Origin: JAVBKB01 sp031554275
GTDB lineage: Bacteria > Bacillota > Bacilli > JARBTR01
Length of the DNA stretch: 16,468 nucleotides
Direction of reading: 5' to 3'
Assembly (NCBI GenBank): GCA_031554275.1
Contig: JAVBKB010000038.1
Location: forward strand, 1 to 16,468
Shown one piece after another: positions 5,391 through 12,401 of this stretch. Position numbers and translations under genes: made by a program. Every line of letters begins with the position of its first letter. Positions within the stretch are counted from its first letter, which is position 1. The notes beneath the pieces were generated by a model. It was not told where the DNA came from. It searched no databases and saw nothing but the letters and a program-made list of their open reading frames with translations.

Positions 5391-7474
5391 GAATAGCACT
5401 TGCAGGAAATCCGAACAGTGGAAAAACTACTCTATTCAACGATCTGACAGGGAGCACAGCTCATGTTGGCAATTGGCCAGGCGTTACGGTAGAACGTAAG
5501 GAGGGTGTCTACAAAACTAAGGACACAATTGTTAAAATAATAGATTTACCAGGAATATACTCTTTGTCTCCCTATACTCCAGAGGAGATTGTTTCAAGAA
5601 ATTATTTGGTGGAAGAGACACCAGATGTCATCATCAATGTGATTGATGCAACAAATTTAGAGCGTAATCTGTATTTAACAACACAAATACTAGAAATGGA
5701 TTGTCAAGTCGTCGTTGCCTTAAATATGATGGACAGCGTTGAAAAGCTTGAGATGAAAATAGATCCAGCATATTTGGAAAAGAAACTTGGCGTACCAGTC
5801 GTTCCCATTAGTGCATTGCGCTCGCATGGTGTTAAGGAATTAATGGAGCGTGTTGTTCAAGTAGCAGGACAAAAACGAAGTGGGCAATCAGTACTACAAG
5901 ATTCCTATCTTGGATCAGTAGTCGAACAAACGATTTCAGAGATTAAACAAGCCAATGAGCCACATCCAGTCTTCGCTGCATCCAAGTTACTTGAAGGAGA
6001 TGAACTTGCGATCGGAGCGTCTAAATTGGCTAGCAAAGTGGCAGAAATTAAGGAATCAATTCCTTGCCATGAGCTACTTGGAAATGACTTCGAGGCGATT
6101 ATTGCTGATTTACGTTATCAGTTTATTACAAAAGACATCAATAAAGTGATCACGCAAAAACAAAATGATAGTTTGAAATCTTCAGATAAAGCAGATCGAA
6201 TTCTCACGCACAAATGGTTTGGCTTACCAATCTTTTTCGCATTTATGTTCGGTGTATTTCATTTCACCTTTAGTGGAGACTTCTTGTTCCTTAGTAAGCT
6301 AGGGTTGGATCCCGTTGAATCTCCAGGGGTTTTCCTTCAAACAAAACTGGGTGAATTCTCTGCTTTCATTATTGACAAAATATCAGCTGGGCTTGAATCA
6401 CTTGGAGTCGCTGAATGGGTTCACGGTTTACTCGTAGATGGTGTCTTAGCAGGTCTTGATGCGGTTCTGAGCTTCTTGCCACAAATCTTAATGCTATTCT
6501 TATTCCTTTCAATCATGGAAGATTCAGGTTATATGGCTCGTGCAGCCTTCTTGATGGACAGAGTTTTACGTCGTTTTGGTTTATCAGGTAAAGCATTTAT
6601 GCCACTTCTGATGGGTTTTGGTTGTTCTGTACCAGCAATGATGGCTACTAGAACGCTAGAAAGTGAGAAAGAACGTCGCTTGACAATCATGCTGATGCCA
6701 TTCTTCTCATGTGGGGCCAAGTTACCAGTTTGGGCAATGTTCTCTGCAGCAATATTCCCAGACAATGCCGATTTTGTTGTTTTCGCCATCTATATGCTGG
6801 GAATTGCAACCGCAATTATTGCAGCAATCATTTTGAAAAAGTTCTTCTTTAAAGGTGAAGTTACACCATTTATTTTAGAATTACCAGCTTACCATTTGCC
6901 ACGTATTAAGAACCTGATTCTACATTTGTGGGATAAATTAAAAGGCTTCCTTATTCGAGCATCAACAATTATTGCAGGTGCAACGGTAGTCATTTGGGTA
7001 TTAGCGAACTTTAGCTTTGGTTTCGAGATGGTGGAAGCGAATAGCGCAGATAGTATGATTGGTGTAATGGGAGACTTTCTAAAACCAATATTTATTCCAT
7101 TAGGTTTTGCTAGTGGAGAAGACGGGTGGAAAGCTGTTGTTGCAGCATTGACTGGTTTATTAGCGAAAGAGATGGTCGTTTCAACAATGGGTATCTTGTA
7201 TAACCCTGGAATTGATGGCGACGCATTAGAAGATGACGGAGCGGCTGATGCGCTTATCGTAACAATTGCAGCAGCATTCTCTCCGCTAGCAGCAGTATCT
7301 TACATGGCATTCAACTTATTAAGTGTTCCGTGTATGGCAGCAGTTGCAACAGCAAATAGTGAGCTTCGTAGCAGAAAATGGACATGGATTACGATTGCTT
7401 TCTGGTTAGGAACAGCATGGGTAGTTGCGTTCTTAATTTATCAAATTGGATCATTATTAGGGATCGGGGTGTAA
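5387..7474 (+). CDS. feoB: FeoB, ferrous iron permease with GTPase domain
   Basis: FeoB imports Fe2+ across the cytoplasmic membrane. The 695-residue length is normal for Firmicutes. The N-terminal G domain shows G1 GNPNSGKT (7-14), G2 around T34 (GVTVE), G3 DLPG (53-56) and G4 NMMD (113-116). It is followed by a helical GDI-like segment to about 260. The membrane part starts near KWFGLPIFFAFMF and contains two Gate regions, each with a conserved cysteine: GFGCSVPA (about 408-415) and FFSCGAKLP (about 438-446). Later helices include FLIRASTIIAGATVVIWVL. The start is set by GAGGAGGT (5373-5380), 6 nt upstream. No FeoC gene is present. Iron regulation comes from the Fur box before feoA. Confidence 0.97.
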   Translation: MRIALAGNPNSGKTTLFNDLTGSTAHVGNWPGVTVERKEGVYKTKDTIVKIIDLPGIYSLSPYTPEEIVSRNYLVEETPDVIINVIDATNLERNLYLTTQILEMDCQVVVALNMMDSVEKLEMKIDPAYLEKKLGVPVVPISALRSHGVKELMERVVQVAGQKRSGQSVLQDSYLGSVVEQTISEIKQANEPHPVFAASKLLEGDELAIGASKLASKVAEIKESIPCHELLGNDFEAIIADLRYQFITKDINKVITQKQNDSLKSSDKADRILTHKWFGLPIFFAFMFGVFHFTFSGDFLFLSKLGLDPVESPGVFLQTKLGEFSAFIIDKISAGLESLGVAEWVHGLLVDGVLAGLDAVLSFLPQILMLFLFLSIMEDSGYMARAAFLMDRVLRRFGLSGKAFMPLLMGFGCSVPAMMATRTLESEKERRLTIMLMPFFSCGAKLPVWAMFSAAIFPDNADFVVFAIYMLGIATAIIAAIILKKFFFKGEVTPFILELPAYHLPRIKNLILHLWDKLKGFLIRASTIIAGATVVIWVLANFSFGFEMVEANSADSMIGVMGDFLKPIFIPLGFASGEDGWKAVVAALTGLLAKEMVVSTMGILYNPGIDGDALEDDGAADALIVTIAAAFSPLAAVSYMAFNLLSVPCMAAVATANSELRSRKWTWITIAFWLGTAWVVAFLIYQIGSLLGIGV

Positions 7475-7478
7475 CACA

Positions 7479-7664
7479 ATGGGGCTTGATGAAATACTTG
7501 TGATACTATTAGCAGCTGGATTGGTCATTTTCACAATTGTGCATAATATTCGCAAACGCAAAAAATCAAGCTGCGGTGGTTGCTCAGGCTGTGGCGATAG
7601 CAGTACAAAATGCGATGTGTACGATGACTTGCGCAGCAATTACGACAATAAGCCAACATCTTAA
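7479..7664 (+). CDS. FeoB-associated Cys-rich membrane peptide
   Basis: This 61-residue protein has one N-terminal transmembrane helix (EILVILLAAGLVIFTIVHNI), a basic stop-transfer segment RKRKK, and a cysteine cluster, SSCGGCSGCGDSSTKC, on the presumed cytoplasmic side. The layout matches the FeoB-associated Cys-rich membrane protein family (PF12669-type) found after feoB in Firmicutes. The gene starts 4 nt after the feoB stop with GGGGTG (7466-7471) as ribosome binding site, so it belongs to the same operon. The cysteines could bind iron or form a redox or delivery site for FeoB, but the mechanism is not established. Confidence 0.88.
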   Translation: MGLDEILVILLAAGLVIFTIVHNIRKRKKSSCGGCSGCGDSSTKCDVYDDLRSNYDNKPTS

Positions 7665-7692
7665 TCATGATTTGCAATTACAATGCAAAAGC

Positions 7693-7731
7693 GAACTTGG
7701 AAGCATAATCTGATGCTTTCAAGTTCATTTT
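7693..7731 (+). terminator. Terminator of feoAB operon
   Basis: A 14-bp stem, GAACTTGGAAGCAT (7693-7706) with ATGCTTTCAAGTTC (7713-7726), contains one G-U pair and closes a 6-nt loop. It is followed by ATTTTC. The trailing T tract is short, but the stem is very strong. Confidence 0.8.
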
Positions 7732-7836
7732 CACTTCGAAGAGCTATTTTGCTGGCAATCAGGACGAGATGGAACACTTTTATAAATCGATAGAAAACTC
7801 TTGATTTGAGGGATACATAAATGACTGAATTAGGTA

Positions 7837-7864
7837 TTGACAAAAAGCGCTAGAAAGGTATAAT
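7837..7864 (+). promoter_or_regulatory. Sigma-A promoter of siderophore transporter operon
   Basis: TTGACA (7837-7842) and TATAAT (7859-7864), both perfect hexamers, are 16 nt apart. The Fur palindrome begins 11 nt after the -10, over the likely transcription start. Confidence 0.85.
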
Positions 7865-7874
7865 AAAATAGCTG

Positions 7875-7897
7875 ATGATAATGATAATCATTATCAT
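7875..7897 (+). promoter_or_regulatory. Perfect Fur box of siderophore transporter operon
   Basis: GATAATGATAATCATTATC (7877-7895) is identical to the classical 19-bp Fur consensus. Two more symmetric bases on each side give a perfect 23-bp palindrome. It covers the expected transcription start just after the consensus promoter, so holo-Fur should repress tightly. Confidence 0.93.
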
Positions 7898-7928
7898 TTG
7901 ATTATGTAAAACAAGGAGAAAACTATCA

Positions 7929-8933
7929 ATGAGAAAAAAAATCGGATTATCAAAACTTTTTGTGCTAGTATTGACTTCTATTGTGGCACTTGCGCTAGTG
8001 GGTTGTTCAGACAACTCAAAGGATAAAACAGATTCAGAGAAAGAAGCAACAACTTCATTTGAAAAAGTATCAATCGAAACAAAATTTGGTAATGTGGAAA
8101 TTAAGTCAGAACCAAAAAGAGTGGTCGCACTAGGATGGGGAGATGCTGAAACAGCTCTTGCACTTGGTGTTGAACCCGTTGGTGCAAGTGACTGGCTAGC
8201 TTTCGGTGGTGACGGTGTTGGTCCATGGTTAAAAGGCGCTTACAAGAAATCACCAGAAATTCTCGGGACGATGGAACTTGATTATGAGAAAATTGCTTCA
8301 CTTAAGCCAGACTTGATTCTAGATGTAAGATCATCAGGCGACCAAGAACGTTTCGATCGCCTTTCAGAAATTGCACCAACTGTTGGTGTTCCAAAAAGCG
8401 GTGACAATTGGTTGACAACTTCTGAACAGCAAACAGAAATGATCGCAAAAGCATTAGGCAAAAAAGCAGAAGGCGACAAGTTAATGAAGGATGTTGAAGC
8501 AGCATTCGATAAAGCAAAGAAGGATTACCCACAATTCGCTGACAAAACAATCGTGGTTGGTGCATACTCATCTGACGGTTATGGTGCTTATGTTACCGGT
8601 GATGCACGTGCAGACTTCGCAGCAAAATTAGGTTTCAAGAAGAAAAAAGAAGTTGAAGATTTAGCAAATAAAAGTTTTTATATTAAAGTTGCTGATGAGA
8701 AGTTAGAATTATTAGATGCAGATCTAACTGTAGTAATCCCAATCTGGGTGGATGCAAAAGAGATTACAGGCAACCCGCTTTATCAAAAAATCCCATCAGT
8801 TGCTGATGGTAGATCACTTATCCTAGAAGGTGATTTGTCAAATGCATTCTCATCTGGGACAGCTCCAGCGTTGCTTTGGGCAATCAAAGAGTTACCTGCA
8901 AAATTTGATACAGCATTAAAAGGTATGAAGTAA
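7929..8933 (+). CDS. Iron-siderophore ABC transporter substrate-binding lipoprotein
   Basis: This is an extracellular lipoprotein of 334 residues that captures ferric-siderophore and delivers it to the FecCD permeases encoded next. The signal peptide has basic MRKKIGLSK, a hydrophobic core, and a lipobox LALVGC with C26 as the lipidated residue. The class III binding fold is seen in PKRVVALGWGDAETALALGVEPVGASDW (N-lobe start, about 61-88), YEKIASLKPDLIL (about 118-130), a long bridging helix around 175-200, and a C-lobe with GYGAYVTGDARADFAAKLGF. It resembles the YfiY/FecB-type branch, but the siderophore cannot be read from sequence. The ATG at 7929 follows AAGGAG (7913-7918). It is the first gene of the operon and directly under the Fur box. 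Confidence 0.93.
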   Translation: MRKKIGLSKLFVLVLTSIVALALVGCSDNSKDKTDSEKEATTSFEKVSIETKFGNVEIKSEPKRVVALGWGDAETALALGVEPVGASDWLAFGGDGVGPWLKGAYKKSPEILGTMELDYEKIASLKPDLILDVRSSGDQERFDRLSEIAPTVGVPKSGDNWLTTSEQQTEMIAKALGKKAEGDKLMKDVEAAFDKAKKDYPQFADKTIVVGAYSSDGYGAYVTGDARADFAAKLGFKKKKEVEDLANKSFYIKVADEKLELLDADLTVVIPIWVDAKEITGNPLYQKIPSVADGRSLILEGDLSNAFSSGTAPALLWAIKELPAKFDTALKGMK

Positions 8934-8963
8934 TAGGTAATCAAAAGGGGCGAAATCGTTAGA

Positions 8964-9995
8964 ATGGTAAAGAAGAAGACGAATACCATTTTCACCTTGC
9001 GGTTGCGACGGATATTAGGATTAATTGTCTTACTATTTCTATTAGTGACAGTGGTGTTCTTAAGTCTCATGGTTGGTGCTAAGCAAATTTCATTTTCCGA
9101 GGTATGGAGTGCTTTGTTTTCCTCAAGTGGCGGTTATGATTATTCCATTGTCCATGAGTCGCGAATTCCGCGCACAGTAATTGCGATTGCGGTTGGTCCA
9201 GCTTTTGGCCTCGCAGGTGCAGTGATACAAGCGTTAACCCGAAATCCGTTGGCTGACCCAGGCATTCTAGGCGTGAATGCAGGGTCAGCTTTTGCTGTTG
9301 CCATTGCAGTAGGTGTCTTTTCTTTAAGCTCAGTATCGAGCTATGTTTGGTTTGCGCTAGCGGGCGCATTTATTGCAACAATTGCTGTGTACTTAATCAG
9401 TGGCGGAGCGGGTAAGAAGTCACCAACACCAGCACAAATTACCCTTGCTGGTGTGGCAATAGCAGCAGCTTTGAATGGTGTTACCACAGCGTTAACTCTT
9501 ATGTATCAACGTTCCTTTTCCGGAATGCTCAGCTGGAGAGTAGGTTCTCTAGCAAGGAAGAGTTTAGAAGATCTCGGGGCAGTTGCACCATTTCTGATTA
9601 CAGGTGTGCTCATTGCGTTGCTCATTTCACCAGCGCTGAATGCAATTGCTTTAGGTGATGATCGTGCTACTTCGCTTGGAGTGAAGGTAGGCAGAATTCG
9701 TATCCTTGGGCTTGTTGCGGTGACGCTAATGGCAGGTGGCGCTACAGCTATTGCCGGACCAATTGTATTTATTGGTCTTATGGTTCCGCATTGTGTCCGT
9801 TGGTTTGTTGGTCCAGATCAACCCTGGATATTTATCTATTCGATAGTAGTCGCACCTTTGATACTACTCCTTTCCGATATCATTGGTAGAGTTGTCATGT
9901 CACCTTCAGAAGTTGCGGTGGGTATTGTGACAGGTTTTGTTGGTGCCCCCATCCTCCTCTTGTTAGTTAGAAGACGAAAAACAAGTGGACTCTAA
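8964..9995 (+). CDS. FecCD-family siderophore ABC permease, subunit 1
   Basis: This integral membrane protein has 343 residues and about nine to ten hydrophobic helices, the first at about residues 15-37. It shows the FecCD signature ESRIPRTVIAIAVG ... GLAGAVIQALTRNPLADPGILGVNAG (about 65-115), a TLAGVAIAAALNG motif, and the cytoplasmic ATPase-contact loop LGDDRATSLGVKVGRIR (about 230-246). It also has GPIVFIGLMVPHCVRW (about 265-280). It should pair with the second permease to form the channel for ferric siderophore. The gene starts 30 nt after the lipoprotein gene; the purine-rich AAAAGGGG (8943-8950) is 13 nt from the ATG, a long spacing with no better start in frame. It resembles B. subtilis YfiZ in family and position. 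Confidence 0.93.
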   Translation: MVKKKTNTIFTLRLRRILGLIVLLFLLVTVVFLSLMVGAKQISFSEVWSALFSSSGGYDYSIVHESRIPRTVIAIAVGPAFGLAGAVIQALTRNPLADPGILGVNAGSAFAVAIAVGVFSLSSVSSYVWFALAGAFIATIAVYLISGGAGKKSPTPAQITLAGVAIAAALNGVTTALTLMYQRSFSGMLSWRVGSLARKSLEDLGAVAPFLITGVLIALLISPALNAIALGDDRATSLGVKVGRIRILGLVAVTLMAGGATAIAGPIVFIGLMVPHCVRWFVGPDQPWIFIYSIVVAPLILLLSDIIGRVVMSPSEVAVGIVTGFVGAPILLLLVRRRKTSGL

Positions 9996-10025
9996 TATGA
10001 TATTGGGTTTTAAAGAAGGGAACGA

Positions 10026-11075
10026 ATGATGAATCGCTTTGACTATGGTAGAAAATATATTCAATTAAAAGGTCCGCTGAAAATACGTATCGATGTCAGA
10101 AACTTAATCATTTCATTGATTGTTGCTGCTGTTATCCTCGTATTAGCAGTGTTTGCCCTTTCGGTTGGAACACTTCATTTAAGTGTTAACGAAGTTTTTT
10201 CCGTGTTAACAGGAGAAACAACTGGTATCGAAAGAACGGTTGTTCTTGAGTGGCGCTTGCCTCGTGTCTTAGTTGCTATCGTCTGTGGCGCTGCATTAGC
10301 AGTGAGCGGCTCGATTTTTCAATCTATTACAAAGAATCCACTTGGATCGCCTGATATTATCGGGTTTAGCACAGGATCTTATACAGGTGTGCTAGTCGTT
10401 TTGCTTGTACTGAAGATTAATTCATATACTAGCATTGCTTTAGGCGCACTCATTGGTGGCTTTGCAACAGCAATTCTTATCTATTTTCTTGCGTTTCGAA
10501 ATGGCATTCAGGGCTTCCGCCTCATTATCGTTGGGATTGCGATTGCAACAATTCTAAGCAGTGTCAATGCCATGCTCCTTCTTCAGAGTAAAACCGAAGC
10601 AGGGGCAACAGCAGCAGCATGGGAAGTGGGATCATTAAATGGTGTCGACTGGGAACACAGCATTCCTGCAATGATACTAGTTCTCATTTTGCTTATGTTT
10701 GCATTTGCGCTGAGAAGGCCGTTGCGCGAGTTAGAACTTGGTGAAGATACAGCCAAATCACATGGTATTCATATCACTAGGACACAAGCGATATTGATTT
10801 TTAATGCAGTGGCTTTGACTGCAGCATCGGCAGCGCTTATTGGCCCCGTGGCTTTTGTAGCATTAGCAGCGCCGCAAATAGCAATTCGCTTTACCAAATC
10901 AGGTGGGAGTTTTGTTCCGGTCGCTGCGGTAGGTTCCTTATTGCTCTTGGCTGCGGATATACTGGCACAACGGATGATTCCAGGAACGATACTTCCGGTT
11001 GGTGTTGTTACATTATCTTTTGGTGGAATTTACCTTGTGTGGTTACTGTTTAAGCAAGCGCGGTCGGGCTCGTAG
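10026..11075 (+). CDS. FecCD-family siderophore ABC permease, subunit 2
   Basis: This is the second membrane subunit, 349 residues, with a longer cytoplasmic N-terminus (MMNRFDYGRKYIQLKGPLKI) before the first helix. Family signatures are EWRLPRVLVAIVCGAALAVSG, SITKNPLGSPDIIGFSTG (about 97-114), the ATPase-contact segment LELGEDTAKSHGIHITR (about 236-252) and GPVAFVALAAPQIAIRF. GAAGGG (10015-10020) precedes the ATG at 10026 by 5 nt; the ATG at 10029 (8 nt) is an equally likely start. It differs clearly from subunit 1, so the importer is a heterodimer like YfiZ-YfhA or FeuB-FeuC. It is followed by a 196-nt interruption before the ATPase gene. Confidence 0.93.
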   Translation: MMNRFDYGRKYIQLKGPLKIRIDVRNLIISLIVAAVILVLAVFALSVGTLHLSVNEVFSVLTGETTGIERTVVLEWRLPRVLVAIVCGAALAVSGSIFQSITKNPLGSPDIIGFSTGSYTGVLVVLLVLKINSYTSIALGALIGGFATAILIYFLAFRNGIQGFRLIIVGIAIATILSSVNAMLLLQSKTEAGATAAAWEVGSLNGVDWEHSIPAMILVLILLMFAFALRRPLRELELGEDTAKSHGIHITRTQAILIFNAVALTAASAALIGPVAFVALAAPQIAIRFTKSGGSFVPVAAVGSLLLLAADILAQRMIPGTILPVGVVTLSFGGIYLVWLLFKQARSGS

Positions 11076-11077
11076 GA

Positions 11078-11106
11078 TTGATTCAAAGCATGAGTTTATT
11101 TATACA
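11078..11106 (+). promoter_or_regulatory. Weak candidate promoter before ATPase gene
   Basis: TTGATT (11078-11083) and TATACA (11101-11106) are 17 nt apart, starting just after the permease stop. The match is modest. It would give the ATPase gene expression independent of the upstream Fur-controlled promoter. Confidence 0.25.
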
Positions 11107-11134
11107 AGCTGGGTAGAATATATTTAGTGTAACA

Positions 11135-11253
11135 TTAGAAAGACGACCAATCATGGGAGCTTAGAAAGGCGACCGTGATAGCTTAGAAAGACAATTCGTA
11201 ATGGTTTAGACAGCCGCCCGTCACGAGTTTCGATAGCTTTGAAAGACGATATC
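11135..11253 (+). repeat. Degenerate tandem repeat, five TTAGAAAGACGACC-type units
   Basis: Five consecutive units begin at 11135, 11161, 11183, 11206 and 11238, each opening with a variant of TTAGAAAGACGACC (TTAGAAAGGCGACC, TTAGAAAGACAATT, TTAGACAGCCGCCC, TTTGAAAGACGATA). Three of the first four end in GGGAGC or GATAGC. Unit lengths are 26, 22, 23 and 32 nt, and the fifth is partial, running into the ribosome binding site region of the ATPase gene. There are no spacers between the units, and no long frame runs through them. The array fills most of the gap between permease and ATPase genes. Confidence 0.75.
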
Positions 11254-11271
11254 TTAAAGGAAGTTAAAAAA

Positions 11272-12144
11272 ATGACTATCACAGAGTTAAAAATGAAAAA
11301 TCAAGAAGCAGAAAATCAGCATTCTCGGCTTTTTACAAAAGAAATTACAATCCAATATGATCACCGTGTCATCTCTCAAAATCTTTCGGTTGAAATTCCT
11401 GAAGGTTCTTTTACAGTCATTATTGGACCAAACGCCTGTGGGAAATCGACGCTTTTACGCGCTCTTTCAAATTTGATCAAGCCGACCTCTGGTCAGGTTG
11501 TCTTAGATGGAAAGTCGATTACAAATTACAAATCTAAAGAAGTTGCCAAGAAATTAGGGTTATTGCCACAGTCATCAATAGCACCAGATGGAATAACAGT
11601 GGCTAATTTGGTGGCCCATGGACGCTATCCCCATCAAAACCTCATTCGACAATGGACTGATGCAGATGAGCTAGCGGTTAGTCACGCAATGGAACTTACA
11701 AACACATTGGAAATATCTCACCGATTTGTTGATGAACTGTCAGGGGGTCAAAGACAACGAGTTTGGGTCGCGATGGTTTTGGCGCAGGAAACTCCGTTTC
11801 TCCTTCTCGATGAACCGACTACTTATTTGGACATCGCCCATCAGATCGATCTTTTGGAGTTATTCAATGAACTCAATGAACAAGGCAATACATTAGTAGC
11901 TGTTCTGCATGATCTAAATCAAGCAGCGAGATATGCCACGCATTTGATTGCAATGAAGGACGGGAAAGTGCTGGCGCAGGGGAAACCAAGTGAAATCGTC
12001 ACTGAGAAACTGATTGAAGAAGTGTTTGGACTGAAATGCATGATTATTGAGGACCCAGTTACACACACACCATTGATTGTGCCCCTATGTAGAGAATGCC
12101 CAATGCCCAATCTACCATCAATCTCGCAATTGTTTGGTAAATGA
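11272..12144 (+). CDS. Siderophore ABC transporter ATPase (FecE/FhuC-type)
   Basis: This is a cytoplasmic ATPase of 290 residues that powers the two FecCD permeases. Walker A is GPNACGKST (52-60), the Q-loop is at LLPQS (about Q100), the signature is LSGGQRQR (156-163), Walker B is FLLLDEPT (176-183), and the H-loop is H213 in VAVLHDLN. VAHGRYPH is typical for the iron/cobalamin subfamily. I start it at the ATG at 11272 because AAAGGAAG (11256-11263) lies at the right distance; a TTG at 11239 in the last repeat unit would add 11 residues. The C-terminal tail is longer than the ABC core and ends with a CRECP cysteine pair. The sequence resembles the YusV type. A strong terminator follows downstream. 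Confidence 0.95.
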   Translation: MTITELKMKNQEAENQHSRLFTKEITIQYDHRVISQNLSVEIPEGSFTVIIGPNACGKSTLLRALSNLIKPTSGQVVLDGKSITNYKSKEVAKKLGLLPQSSIAPDGITVANLVAHGRYPHQNLIRQWTDADELAVSHAMELTNTLEISHRFVDELSGGQRQRVWVAMVLAQETPFLLLDEPTTYLDIAHQIDLLELFNELNEQGNTLVAVLHDLNQAARYATHLIAMKDGKVLAQGKPSEIVTEKLIEEVFGLKCMIIEDPVTHTPLIVPLCRECPMPNLPSISQLFGK

Positions 12145-12270
12145 GTCGGTTTTGTTCAGAAATAATTAGGACAATTAGCTTTTTCAAAGCACATTGCTTT
12201 TACATGACATAATTGTCTGTTAACTAGACTGAATTTCATTTCTAAAACTATTTTCCTTTTGACGATATCG

Positions 12271-12300
12271 AAGCTCTTCCGAACTTGGAAGAGCTTTTTG
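12271..12300 (+). terminator. Terminator after siderophore transporter operon
   Basis: A perfect 10-bp stem, AAGCTCTTCC (12271-12280) with GGAAGAGCTT (12287-12296), closes a 6-nt loop and ends in a T run. It lies 127 nt after the ATPase stop. A weaker nested structure (GACAATTA 12170-12177 with TAATTGTC 12210-12217, enclosing AAAGCA-CAT-TGCTTT) precedes it. Confidence 0.88.
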
Positions 12301-12401
12301 TAACGAAAAAAATATTAGTCTGGAGTGCTAGATAATTTGCTAACTTTCACATGATTTTGTGCTACTATATACAAGGACAATTTAATGAAAGTGGGAATTA
12401 T

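Noticed and set aside
8783..9070. Minus-strand frame across the lipoprotein-permease junction
   Set aside because: It is opposite two clearly conserved genes and has no family resemblance or start signal.
11135..11253. CRISPR array
   Set aside because: The units follow each other directly without unique spacers, vary strongly in sequence, and no cas gene is present.
11239..11271. TTG at 11239 as ATPase start
   Set aside because: It lies in the last repeat unit and lacks a clear ribosome binding site, while the ATG at 11272 has AAAGGAAG upstream.
12351..12401. ATG at 12351 as tex start
   Set aside because: The extra residues (ILCYYIQGQF) are not part of the Tex family and no ribosome binding site precedes this ATG, while the ATG at 12402 fits both.
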